Shown in pieces: positions 10,010 to 21,219 of a DNA stretch of 64,000 nucleotides. Each line of letters begins with the position of its first letter. Position 1 is the stretch's first letter. Source of the stretch: Verticillium longisporum (lineage: Eukaryota > Ascomycota > Sordariomycetes > Glomerellales > Plectosphaerellaceae). The stretch spans positions 558,001 to 622,000 of the forward strand of contig JAETXT010000006.1 in assembly GCA_019188255.1 (NCBI GenBank). Direction: 5' to 3'. The translations under genes were made by a program, and so were the position numbers. The notes beneath the pieces were generated by a model. The model was not told where the DNA came from, did not search any database, and saw only the letters and a program-made list of their open reading frames with translations.

Positions 10010-11753
10010 TGTTGATCTCGCGGTTCCTAAGACTGCTTGGTCCCCTCCCTTCCCTACCATTCGTGCATCGCGCATGAGATGCGCAGGTCCGCTGTTCTGT
10101 TGGCCAAGATGCGACGCTGACCCTCATTCTCGCCGGTCGCGAGAACCAGAGTGACGTGTGCCAATGCCATGCTCCTGACGCTAGTTGGCCATCACGATTC
10201 GGCGAAACCAAGATGCGAGGCTGACCTAAACGCGCCTCGAGTAATAAGAATCCAGAGTCGTTTGGGATGCTGACGGGTCGGCCATCGAAAAGTCGTCTTC
10301 GGCCTTGCCACATGTGGAAACCCGAGCCATGCCACCACCATCAACATCCTCTTGGCCCGCTGGAAAAACCTTTCAGGGGTGCGGGTTGTGGGCCGTTTCG
10401 GCAGCCGAGTGCTTGGCCGGCCATACCGCATCAGGATCTTATTAGACGGCACTTGGGCGACGGGCTTGGCCGCCAAGATTAAGGTTACTTGCCTCCCTGG
10501 CGCCTTTCGGTGGAATGAACCACTCTTTCGGGGCACGCTGCCTGAATCCAACCTGTGGACACCCCAGTTGGCGTTCTGATGGTCCCCATGATCCAGGATC
10601 TTGATGCTGGCGGCCCACTGTGAGACCGATGGATGTGGGAACCTTAAACTGGACCTCGACTGGAGCGGCGAGCCATTAGGCCAGCAAGGCGTCCGAAGGC
10701 CAGTGCTGCAGGGCTGGCTTGGGGGCCTCATGACTCGAGGTTGGACATAGGACCTTGGTCTGCGGTGGAGTTTTGGCGCATGTCGTGGTTTGGCAACACA
10801 CATAAAAGCCCGCCATGTTGGCTTTGGGGTCTTGGCTGGCCAAAGTGCCAGCTCGTTCTGCCCACATTGACGCCTACTCGGTTCAAGGGATCTCGAGGGC
10901 AGCGGCGATGGCGCAGGTTACACGTGACGGAGGGGAGTTCGGCGCAGCCTTGACACTCTGTTGCATGAGGCGGATGGCTTTCAATCTCGAAGACGTTTTC
11001 CGGTAGTGGAGATGATTACGAGGGATGGCAATTGAGCTGTGACACAATACCTCGGGACTCGCTCTAAGAACGCGCGATGTCCCGGCGGCAGGATGCAACA
11101 AATCGTGGTGGAGACTCGTTGTCCCGAAGACATTGAAAGAAGTTTTGCTTGCTATTTGATGAACTTGTGTTATCAGCTTTGCATGCTGTTTGGGTCCCGT
11201 CGGGATGTTCATCTGTGTTCGCATGGACGATGGCTGATAATGAATTTGTTGGACGAGAACTCAAGAGCGACTGAGAACATATGAATTTGAATCGCAGCAC
11301 ATGCGACATGGAACTATTTGACGGTAGAAGCCCCCAACTGTCACGGACCAATGTTAATCGAACCTCGCGGCGCAAATATGAATGCATTTATAGATTCAAT
11401 GGCCGTGCCTCAGAGCGACATCCTCCAACTATACCCCAGCACCTGCAGAACACCCTTCTACCAGCAACTTGCAAGTCACGTTGGTACCGAACACGCCGAA
11501 ATAAGCATTTTGTTCTGGTAAAAATAAAACCTTCGCGTCTCGCGTCAAAATCCACCAGAACCACACGACCGATCGGATCATCCAGATCGCCCAAACAAAG
11601 TAAAGAGTTTCAGGTACGATGACGCTGCTCGACACCGTAGTCGAAGTCATAAGGAGCTCAGAGGAATGCTGTGGCGATATCAAGTTGCCAAGATGAGCCG
11701 CTCGCACGTGGAAACCTGCAGGAGTCATGGCAGGGCAGAAGTGTCAACTTTCT
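10010..11753. other. no supportable gene
   Basis: Unique-looking DNA upstream of the transporter and up to the edge of repeat block 1. A 203-codon minus-strand frame (10,192-10,803) and several shorter ones have no recognisable domain, and their composition follows the local base bias. From about 11,000 composition drifts toward AT. Confidence 0.5.
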
Positions 11754-11944
11754 GCCTCCTACGGAAGACTGCAGGCCGAACTGGCTTAAAACTAAAAATG
11801 TGAATATATTGACCCCGGAGGGTCTTTCCTAGAATATATAAAAATGCATAATACTAGTCCATATTAGGGATAGCCTATGCATATTAAGCGGGGCTAAGGA
11901 GCTCTAGCCAATTAGAGGCTATTAGGAAGTAGAATAGAAATAGA

Positions 11945-12480
11945 ATCGCCTACCCTATAGCCGTACCTTAAGGCCACCTATTGCCACCTATAGCTATGCC
12001 TTGCGCCCATCTATTGCCGTACCTTGGAGCCACCTATGGCCCCCTATAGCTATGCCTTACGCCTATCTATTGCTATGCCTTGGGGCCACCTGTGGCTATG
12101 CCTTGCGCCTATCTATTGCTATGCCTTGGGGCCACCTATAGCCATGCCTTGCGCCTATCTATTGCTATGCCTTAGCGCTATCTATAGGCGTGCCTTAGGC
12201 CTATCTATTGCTATGCCTTAGGGCTACCTATAGGCGTGCCTTAGGCCTATCTATTACTATGCCTTAGGGCTACCTATAGGCGTGCCTTAGGCCTATCTAT
12301 AGGCGTGCCTTAGCGCTACCTATAGGTATACCTTAGTACTATCTATAGCTATACTTTAGGGCTATTTATAGCTATACTTTAGGCCTATTTATTATTATAC
12401 TTTACGCTTACTTATTACTATACTTTAAAGCTATTTATAAGTATACTTTAGGGGCTACCTATAGCTATAAGGGGTATTAG
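11945..12480 (+). repeat. left subterminal tandem array
   Basis: Diverged copies of a unit of about 45 bp built from two half-units of roughly 22-24 bp, with words such as GCCTTGCGCCTATCTATTG and GCCTTGGGGCCACCTATAG. Copies nearer the terminus keep CA/TG dinucleotides; those further in are RIP-converted (CTTTA for CCTTG). The reverse complement forms the array at the other end of the element. Such inverted subterminal repeats often bind transposase; that role is inferred here. Confidence 0.88.
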
Positions 12481-12564
12481 TCTAGGTTCTAAGTAATAAC
12501 TAAAGGTAATATTATCTTAATAGATAAAGGGATTATAGAGAGATAAATTAATAAAGGAGTATAA

Positions 12565-12772
12565 TAAAGTAGGGCTAGTAATAACCTTAAATAATTAGGG
12601 CAACGAAGTAGTTATTTAAGAAAAAGATAGGTCCTTAAATATATAGTATAAGATTAATAATATATATCCCTTAGGGGTCCTTATAATGAGTCTAGCTAAT
12701 ATCCGTTTCCCTAATTAGCTACTCTTTATTACCTTATCGCTAAGCTATACCTTTCTACCCTACCTGGTTTTA
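12565..12772 (-). repeat. left LTR (3' LTR) of the gypsy element
   Basis: It aligns along its whole length with 27,044-27,250, with differences mostly C/T and G/A. It is more RIP-converted than its partner: GGTTTTA against GGTTTCA, and CTACCCTACC against CTGCCCTGCC. Confidence 0.85.
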
Positions 12773-15689
12773 ATCGTCCTTAAAGGAGTCCTTATCTCTT
12801 AAGATTAGGACCTCCTTTCTTTAAGAAGATGGGCAGGTTCTCCTAATTAGAACTAAGCGAGTCCCTAAAGCTATAAATAAAGGAAAGAAGGTAATTATAA
12901 TATATATAAATATCCTAGAATTAGCCCTTAATTCCCTAAGTCCGACTATCTAGGGCGCCTCCGAAGACCTAGCCTCTATAGGGGCTCTTTAGTATTAAGC
13001 TAAGCCTAAGCTACTTTAATAGTAGCCCTCTATTACGCCTTATCCTATTCTAAACTAGTATAATATCGAGGCTATCCCTCTTAGCCTAGATATTACGATA
13101 ATAAGTAGGCTATAGTCCCTATAGTAATAGCGTTTACGATAGCTATAATATAAGGATCTATATATTAATTTACTTATTCCTCCCTTAAATATACTAATAG
13201 GGGATGTCCTAATCGAGAGTCTAGCTTAACCTTTATATAGTTAAGGATAGTATATAGGTTTAGACTTAGGTTGCCCTAATTAGACTTAGTAGGGGTACTT
13301 AGAGCGTTTAGAGTCTTCTCTTTTAGTAGGATAAATAGAATTAATTTATAGCTTAAACTTAGACGTTTTATAGGGGGCTTTATAGTTACGATACTTCCTA
13401 TAAATATAATACTCCGAGTTCTCTTATATAGCTTAATTAGTATAGCTAGATTAAGCGAACTATAAAGGTTAATTTATAGTCGTAGCGTCCTATTAGGCGT
13501 ACTAGTAGTATTATCGGCCCTAGAGTCCTTAAATCCTACCGATTCTAAAGAGCTCTCGATTTCTTATAAAGGATTAGGCTATTTTTATTATATATCTTAG
13601 ATTAATATCTTCTTAAAGAGGATAATAGCTTTATTTATTTCCTCGAATTCCTTCTATTTAGGATTAGCGAATATATTTATTCTATAAATTCCCTAGAAGG
13701 TAGCCTTATCGTCTATAATATTGCCTATTATTAGTTTAGGCCTTAAGTAATATATAAGCGAATTAGCCTAGCTTAGACTAAATTACTTATTTATCTAGGT
13801 CTTCTAATAATAATAAAGGTAATTATTATAATTAGCTTTATTATATATATTATCGTTTATATATATAGCTAATATCCCTATATTAAGTAGCCCTTTAAGG
13901 AAGACTAAGCGAGCTAAATTGAATATATAGAGTCTATAAGAGTATATATCCTATTATTAAGGGGACTAGAGGATATTAAACTATAAATATAAAGCCTTAA
14001 TTAGGGTATCTAAGGTACTATTAAACCTATAAAACTCCTCTAGATAGGTTATAGCTTAAATAATTTCCTTCTTAGCTATACCCCCGAAGTAACTATTAAT
14101 AATAAAAGATTACTATATCTATTAATCGACGATTAGGAGAATCTAATAGTTTTCGCTAATATTAATAAAGGTCGCTATAAAGCGGGCTTCCTAGAGTATA
14201 TCTATTATTTCTTAGCTTATCGGAGTACTATTATTATAGCCCCTTATCTATAAAGTACTAGAATTAGGGATTTAATATAGTAGTTACTTTAATTAGGGCT
14301 TTATAAGTACTTTAAGACTAGTAGCTATCTCCTAAATAGAGAGCTATACGTTCTTTTCTATACTATTATATATTAAAACTAAATAAGACTTATCTTCTTA
14401 GCTAGCTATATCCCCGCCCTAGTTATTAGGAGGGAGGTATTCGCTAACCCTTATTAATACGATTCCTCTAAGATATAGGTCGGAGGTAGAGGTAATAAGC
14501 TTCTTTAAGAGGTTAGTCTAATTAAGGAGTAAGGAGGTATAGAGTGCTCTATATAGGTTATAAGATTTATAAAGGAGTAGTCGAATAGTACTATTACTAG
14601 GCCTCGCTTAATAAGATAGCTAGACTCTTAAAATATATTTCCGGCTTATTCTTACTTTCTATTACTTCTATTTATCTAGTATTTAGTATTTTTATAAAGT
14701 CTAATTAATATATTAATTAGATTAGTTCCCTTTAAGGGAATCGATATATACCCCTCCGAGTATAATATTAGGGTAATTAGGCGTATTATAGTTAATTTAG
14801 AACTATTTATTTTCTAGATAGGATATAGGTTTATCTAAAGGAGCTATTATTATCGAGATAGGTATAGGCTTTAGCTAATTAGGAGAAATAGGGAAGAGCG
14901 CTTCCTAATTAGTTCGTAATATAGGAGTTCTAGGTAGGTTAAAGGGGTCGGTCTTCGCAGCTATTAGAGTAGCAGGGCGACTCTTATAAATATTATCCCT
15001 ATATAGTATATAATTACTTTTAGATATCTTAGTAGATAATTAGGGGAATTATATTAAAAGTAAGTAAAAAGGAAAAATATAGAATAGATTATAAATAAAA
15101 AGAAGAAAATAGAGGGAGGAGAGAGGTTATAGTAATAAGAGAGAATAAGAGGGTAGTATTTAGAGAATAGAATAATAGGTTATATCGTTATTCTAATTAA
15201 GTTATTTATAGGTAGGAAGAGTATTTAAGAAATAGGTAGAGGAGGTCTATAGGTTTAGTATTTATATATAAGAGAGAGAGGGGATTCCTTAGCTAAGGTA
15301 AGGGTTCCCTTTCCTTCTTATAGTAGTAGGTCGTAAAGTTAATTATTCTATTAAGAGGCTTATTAATTCTAGGTAATTTAATAGTAAATTATTATCTTAG
15401 CTAGGAAAGAAGGGGGGGGTGAATAAATCTATTAGGAGGTTATTAAATCGGGTAATTAAGTTAAATAATATTACCCTAATCGTTATTCTTTTCTTATTCT
15501 ACCTTTAAAAGTAATAGGAGCTATTATACTTTCTATATTCTTCCTTCTTCTTATTTAAAATATAACTATTAATAATACTATTATAAGTTCTTCTAGCTAA
15601 AAGTCGTAATTCCTTTTAAATTAAACTCTTAAGCTTTATATTATTAAAGACGATTATTTTAATAATTACCTTTAATTATATAAGCTTAA

Positions 15690-16660
15690 TAGCTAGTTCG
15701 AGAAGAAGAAGTCTAAGTATATAATAGATATTAACGATTTCTATATTCTTATAAGTTCTATTCCCCTAATTAAGAGCTATTCTATATATTAATTAATACT
15801 TTTTTAGTTATTAACCTATTTTATATAGTAGGCCTTTATAGGTAATAAAGGTAAAGATAGCGATCCTCTTCCTTAATACCTCGAACTCGTCTTTAAGCTA
15901 ACCGTCCTTAATATTAACTCCTAATCCGACGTTATCGAGTAATTCTAAAGAATAATAAAGTAAATAAACTAGAACTCTAATAATATCTCCTTATTTCTTA
16001 ATACTTATAAGAGTCGGAAGCCGTCTATACTTAGTAGTTTCCTTAATTAGGTATTCCGTTATTATATCTTTATTATTTCCGAGCTAAGTAGGCCCTTTAG
16101 GTCGTTCTTCGTTAAAATTACTTATTATCGCTTAGCTCTATTCTTATTAATTATATAAGGTTTTAAAGGCATTAATTATAATCCTTATAAGGGCTATAAA
16201 GAGAGTTAGTAGTTAACCTTTTTAGCTTCTAATTAGGTTAACGTTATATATCCTTATTTCTAATATATCTCCTTTCCTAATTACGCCGACTATATTAACT
16301 ATACCTATAAGGAATATAAGTATAGCTTCTAGGACGGCCCTTCCGACTTTATTTAAACGCCTTAGAAGGGGTATATATATTCTAAGTCTAAGGTTATCTT
16401 CTATAACCCGATTAAAGCCCCTAATTCAAGTCCTCTTCTTTACTAGGACGAGTTCGATAACACTTTCGATCCTATTTATAGTCCTTAGAGCTTAACCTTT
16501 TACTATTACCCTATTTCTAAGCTATTAGAGCTTATAAGGATATAGTAGCCTAATCGAGACCCTATATTAGCATTTAATTTTAGGTCTTACGTTTTTATAA
16601 ATAATTAGCTTATTATAGATAAGATTAGGGAGAATACGCTTAACGACTAGGCTAAGATTT
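15690..16660 (+). pseudogene. RIP-decayed coding remnant, unknown protein, antisense to the gypsy element
   Basis: One plus-strand frame stays readable for roughly 320 codons if TAA/TAG are taken as RIP-converted Gln/Trp codons. Examples are YADYINYTYKEYKYSF near 16,280-16,330, then DGPSDFI and SKSKVIFYNPIKAPN, and PNRDPILAFNFRSYVF near 16,552-16,600. Stops fall where CAG, CAA or TGG would be natural. I do not recognise the family. Its orientation is opposite to the surrounding gypsy pol, so it may be an extra or captured gene, or part of another nested element cut by the pogo insertion at 16,877. Confidence 0.5.
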
Positions 16661-16876
16661 TAAAGAGGATAAAGTAAATATTCTTAGTTCTAAGGAGGCT
16701 AGTATAATTAGGGTAATAGTAAGGCCTATAGGGTTACTAGGTATAAGGTAGGTACTTTATATTAGTATATTATATTTATAGGTAATACTTTATATATTAG
16801 CTAGTATATTCATAGTATAGTCGTTTAATTATAATTTAAGTTAATTACTTAAGTATTAAATAACCTAATTAGGTTA

Positions 16877-18735
16877 ACGTAATCCACAAGCGAGTGGTTC
16901 ACCCAAGCGAGTGGTTCACTTCGCCCGGGCCCACGACCTACACCTGAATTCTACAGATTCCACCTCCGCCCGCGATGGAGACTCTTTCAAAAGAAGGTCA
17001 ATTATTCCTTGCTATCCAAGCTATGGACAATGACCCGAACCTAAGCGCCCGGAGTGCTGCGAGGATCTACACCGTCCCCTTAACGACGCTCCTCCGACGC
17101 CAGAAGGGCAAACCCTCCCGACGCGAAAGCCCGCCCAATTCTGCCAAATTAACAGTACTAGAAGAGAAAACTATTGTCGAATATATCCTTGACCTAGATG
17201 CGCGATCTTACCCTCCCCGGTTGGGTGAGGTCGGAGATATGGCGAATCGCCTGCTTGCCGACCGTGACGCGCCACGCGTCGGGAAGAACTGGGCCGCAAA
17301 CTTCGTCAAACGGCAACCAGAGCTCCGGACGCGTTTCTTTCGCAAGTACGACTACAAGAGGGCCCAATGCGAAGATCCGGACGCGATAAACGCGTGGTTC
17401 CGCCTCGTGCATAACATGATCGCCAAGTACGGCATCCAAGAGGCTGACATGTACAACTTTGACGAGACCGGCTTCCAGATGGGCGTTATCGCCAACGGAA
17501 TGGTCGTGACCAGTTCGGAAAGACGGTCCAATGTGAAGATGAGGCAGCCAGGCAACCGGGAATGGGTTACGGTGATCCAGGGCGTTGGCGCGTTGGGTTT
17601 CTCCGTCCCGCCGTTCATCGTGGTTTCGGGCAAGTACCACCTCTCGAGCTGGTACCAGGACGACGCGATTTCTCGCGACTGGAGAATCGCAACATCTCCA
17701 AACGGCTGGACGACGAATGATATTGGTCTGGAATGGATTCGGCATTTTGACAGGCATACAAAGTCCCGTACTTCGGGCGGTTATCGCCTACTGATCCTGG
17801 ATGGCCACGAAAGTCACCACTCGGTCGACTTCGAACTCTACTGCAAGGAGAACAACATCATCACACTCTGTATGCCTCCTCATTCGTCACATCTACTCCA
17901 GCCTCTCGATGTTGGGTGTTTTGGCCCACTAAAGAAAGCATACGGTCGGCAAATCGAGGATAGGATGAGGGCGGGTACAACGCACATCAGCAAAGAGGAC
18001 TTCTTCCCGGCGTTTTCGGCTGCATTTCAGCAAGCAATGACAGAAAAAACATCCAGGGAGGCTTTCGAGGAGCGGGGCTTGTCCCCATAACCCGGAAACA
18101 GTCCTGTCAAAGCTGGATGTGAGGTTGAGGACGACGACGCCTCCGGGGACGTCCCACGGGGAGCGTGATTCTTGGGTCTCTAAGACGCCCACTAACCTGC
18201 TCGAGGCAGGTTCCCAGACTGACTTCATCAAAGGGCGAATCTCACGCCACCAGGGAAGCTCCCCAACGTCAATTTTAGATGCTGTTGACTATCTTGCGAA
18301 GGGGACGCGGGGTGTTATGCACCAGATCGCTCTTTTGAAGTCAGAGGTTATGATCCTTCGAGAGGAAAATGCTACACTAAGCCGACGCCGGAGGGCCAAA
18401 AAGCTACGTCTCCGGGAAGGAGGAAGCATGGCTGTAGGCGAGGGACAGGACAAGATTGCTCAGAAGGAAGTAGATATCCAGATAAAAGAGGAAACGCTGC
18501 AGAACCCGGGTCCCGCGTCGTGGTCCCAGCCGAAGAAACGATGCTGTAGCGTATGCGGGAAGACCGGCCACAACGCGAGAACTTGTCAGGTAGCTATCTC
18601 ATCGTCTGCAAAAGACGAGGAGGAGTGATTTTAATTGATTTACGGCGTTTGGGTTGAGGTTTTCCTCGGAATGTTTGTCGGGTCGGGGTGAAGTGAACCA
18701 CTCGCATGGGTGAACCACTCGCTTGTGGATTACGT
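16877..18735 (+). mobile_element. pogo/Fot1-type DNA transposon, copy 1 (1,859 bp)
   Basis: The TIRs are about 48 bp, starting ACGTAATCCACAAGCGAGTG at the left and mirrored at the right with a single A/T mismatch; each TIR contains a 16-17-bp motif (AAGCGAGTGGTTCAC) twice. A TA target duplication lies at 16,875-16,876 and 18,736-18,737. Base composition is about 53% GC inside a strongly AT-rich, RIP-saturated host, and CA/TG are present at normal levels, so the copy is unmutated. It matches copy 2 at 45,976-47,835 essentially throughout, with a total length difference of one base. Confidence 0.95.
16975..18628 (+). CDS. pogo-type DDE transposase (homopolymer frameshift)
   Basis: The ATG at 16,975 lies 98 bp inside the element. 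Domains: psq-like HTH (about 1-50), CENP-B/Tc5-type HTH (about 55-130), then the DDE_1 core with NFDETGF, LLILDGHESHH and LLQPLDVGCF giving the DDD triad, a coiled coil (SEVMILREENATL) with an RRRRAKK basic stretch, and a C-terminal CX2CX4HX4C zinc knuckle (CSVCGKTGHNARTC, reading from the second Cys of the pair). The frame stops at 18,088-18,090 just after GLSP, and the C-terminal part continues in another frame. A C4 run at 18,083-18,086 causes this; six C would read straight through to a 551-aa protein, the usual length for this family. Copy 2 has C5 at the same place. Sequencing undercall is more likely than two independent inactivations. Confidence 0.9.
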
Positions 18736-20559
18736 TAACCTATATATCCCTATTAAAGTATATTGTTAATATTTATCCTAACTCTATTTATCCCTAATAC
18801 TTAGTCGGGAGTCCTATACCCGAGTAAGTATCTAATTAGGATAACTTACGTAAGGGAAAGTAAAGGGGTATATTATAATTAGGAGAATAGTATAATAAAG
18901 ATTATAAGTATAGTAGGAATTTTAACTAAGGAATAAAGAAAAAAATATCGATATAGTATATATTTAGTATTTTAGGACTACTATATTCTAGGTATATTAT
19001 ATTATCTATAGGCTAAAAGAGAGAAGGAAAGAGCGGAAAAGATAGGATAAAAGTAGGAAAGTTTAAAGAAAGAGCTAAAATATCTTAAATATTTAATAAT
19101 ATTATAGGGAATATAATTAAATTATTAATAAAAGAGAAAGAGTATAAGTTATATTAGGATATAATATCCTATTAATATATAGGTTCCCTTAATTAAATTA
19201 TATTAATTTAATTAGAGGGCATCCTATTTATTCCTAATTAATATTGTCTACTTTAAAATATATATCCTTATTAAGTAGGCCCTAGACTTATACTTCTAGG
19301 TAGGTATATCGTTTATATTAATATAATTTAGCTATAAGTATTTAAGTCTACTCTATAATAAGTTCTTAGAGCCGTTTTAATTGCTAAAGAAGGTTACCTA
19401 GAGGTATAGAGGAGTCCTTAGTATTAATCGTTTCCCTAATATCTTAGTTTTCGCTAATTAAGTTAGGGTATATTAGATAGGTATTTACTTAATTAAGGGA
19501 ATAATATCTTTCTAGTATTTCGTCCTATAGAATAGTAATATTAAGCGCTCTTATAAGCTCCTCCTTAAAGTCTTTTACTAATAAATCTTTACTTTCTAGC
19601 TCCTATTAGCTATTTAAGTCTAGGATGAACTTCTTAAGCTATTAGCTTATATAAATAACTCCTTAAATAAGTTCCCTTCCTATTATTTCTAATTTAAATA
19701 AGAGGTTTCTAGGTATAGTTAAGGTAATTCTAAATAGGCCCTACTAATAGGGGTTAAGCCTTATATTTCTCGATATATTTATTATTTACTTAAAGTTATA
19801 GATAAGGATAACGTCCCTAGTTTAGAGCTTCTAGGTACGGAGTTAAGTAGTATTCTAGCGATTTAACCCTTTAGTCCTAATATACTATTAATAGTTAATT
19901 ATTCGAATTACCTTAGTCCTATCGAGTTTAAGCTAGGAAAAGGCCTTTAAGCGTATTTATACCTCTTAATTAGGCGAATAGACTAAGTCCTAGTCTAATA
20001 TCTACCATATAAGCGAGGTAGTCTTAATTAGTATAATAGCTTCGTAGCTATAGAGGAGGAAGAAGGGCATATAGCTTATAGAAGCCTTAATAATTATTCT
20101 ATCTATAAATAGAATAATTATTAATAGAGAATTAATTCTTTTACTTCTTATTACTACCTAAGTAGCTAGGGTGTATATAATAAGCTAATAACCTTTTTCG
20201 ATAAAGTTATTAGCCCTTAGGTTATATAACGATATAAGCTTCTACCTTATTCTATATTAGTTATTAAGTTTAATAACCGATCCCTTACTTTCTAGTCCCC
20301 TATTAACGATAAGGATATAATATAAGCCGTATCTATAGATAACGTCCTCCTAGATAAATTTCATAATAGCCTTTAAAGTATTTACCCTAATTAGCTAGGC
20401 CTTAACGTAACTAGTAAACCTATACCTAGCTTCTACTAAGTAGTAATTATAAAGGTACTAGACGTTAAGGTAGGTATAAGTAAAGGGGAGGGAGTCTATA
20501 ATTAGCTTAGTAAATATTAGAGGGTCGCCCCTTAATAATCCTCTCGCTATTTAATGTAT

Positions 20560-20720
20560 AGGATAAGCTTTAACTATTATTTTAATTTATCGATATATAT
20601 TATCCTATTAGAAGTTAAGCTATATCCGCTAATAGGTTACTTTGCATCCCTAATGCCCTACCTCTTTATATATAATCGTAATTAGAGTAACCTATATATT
20701 AGAATTATTAATAATTCTTT
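20560..20720 (-). pseudogene. integrase zinc-finger remnant of the gypsy element
   Basis: Read on the minus strand, a decayed frame contains a stretch like H-x-GMQSN followed by an LLIGxYI segment, the pattern of the HHCC zinc finger at the start of retroviral-type integrases. It lies on the expected side of the RT/RNase H remnant. Stop codons interrupt it throughout and no functional product is possible. Confidence 0.45.
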
Positions 20721-21219
20721 ATAGATAAGCTTATATCTTATTAGGATAGGTCTAAAGGAAGTTATTTTAAAGAAAAACTTTTATTATAGTTCTCCTAATT
20801 ACTTCTCATTACCTCTTAATAAACTTACTAAGGAATGCTCCTATTACTAGGAAGCTTACTAAGTCCTTTAAAGCTTAATTCTAAGTCTCTCTATTTAATA
20901 GGAATAACTTAGGAGGGCCCGAGGTTACTATAAAGATATTAATATCGATAAAGTTATTAATATCCCCTTCTATAGCTTCATCGTCCTAATTAGAGGGTCC
21001 TAATAGCTTTCTTAAGAGTCCGTCTATTATAGAGTTCTTTATCCCTAAAATATACTTAACTTTAAAGTTAAATATATAGATCTAAGTAATCTATTAGATA
21101 ACTATTAATCCTAGGAGGTCTATTATAGCCCTATTAAGCTATACTATAAGCGTTTAAGTATCTATTTCTAAAATAAAGTAAATACTATAAAGGTAATTCC
21201 TTAAGCGCTTTAGAGCTTT

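Noticed and set aside
10192..10803. 203-codon minus-strand frame
   Set aside because: No recognisable motif, and competing frames of similar length overlap it on the other strand.
12024..12221. Open frame rich in the words YALGP and LSIAMP (also at 28,843-29,106)
   Set aside because: It is the translation of the subterminal tandem array; length and composition follow the DNA repeat.
11945..12480. CRISPR-like array
   Set aside because: Units are contiguous and diverged, with no unique spacers of constant length, and the organism is a fungus.
18083..18090. Programmed ribosomal frameshift in the transposase
   Set aside because: The two copies need different shifts (C4 against C5), which a single programmed event cannot serve; a misread run explains both.
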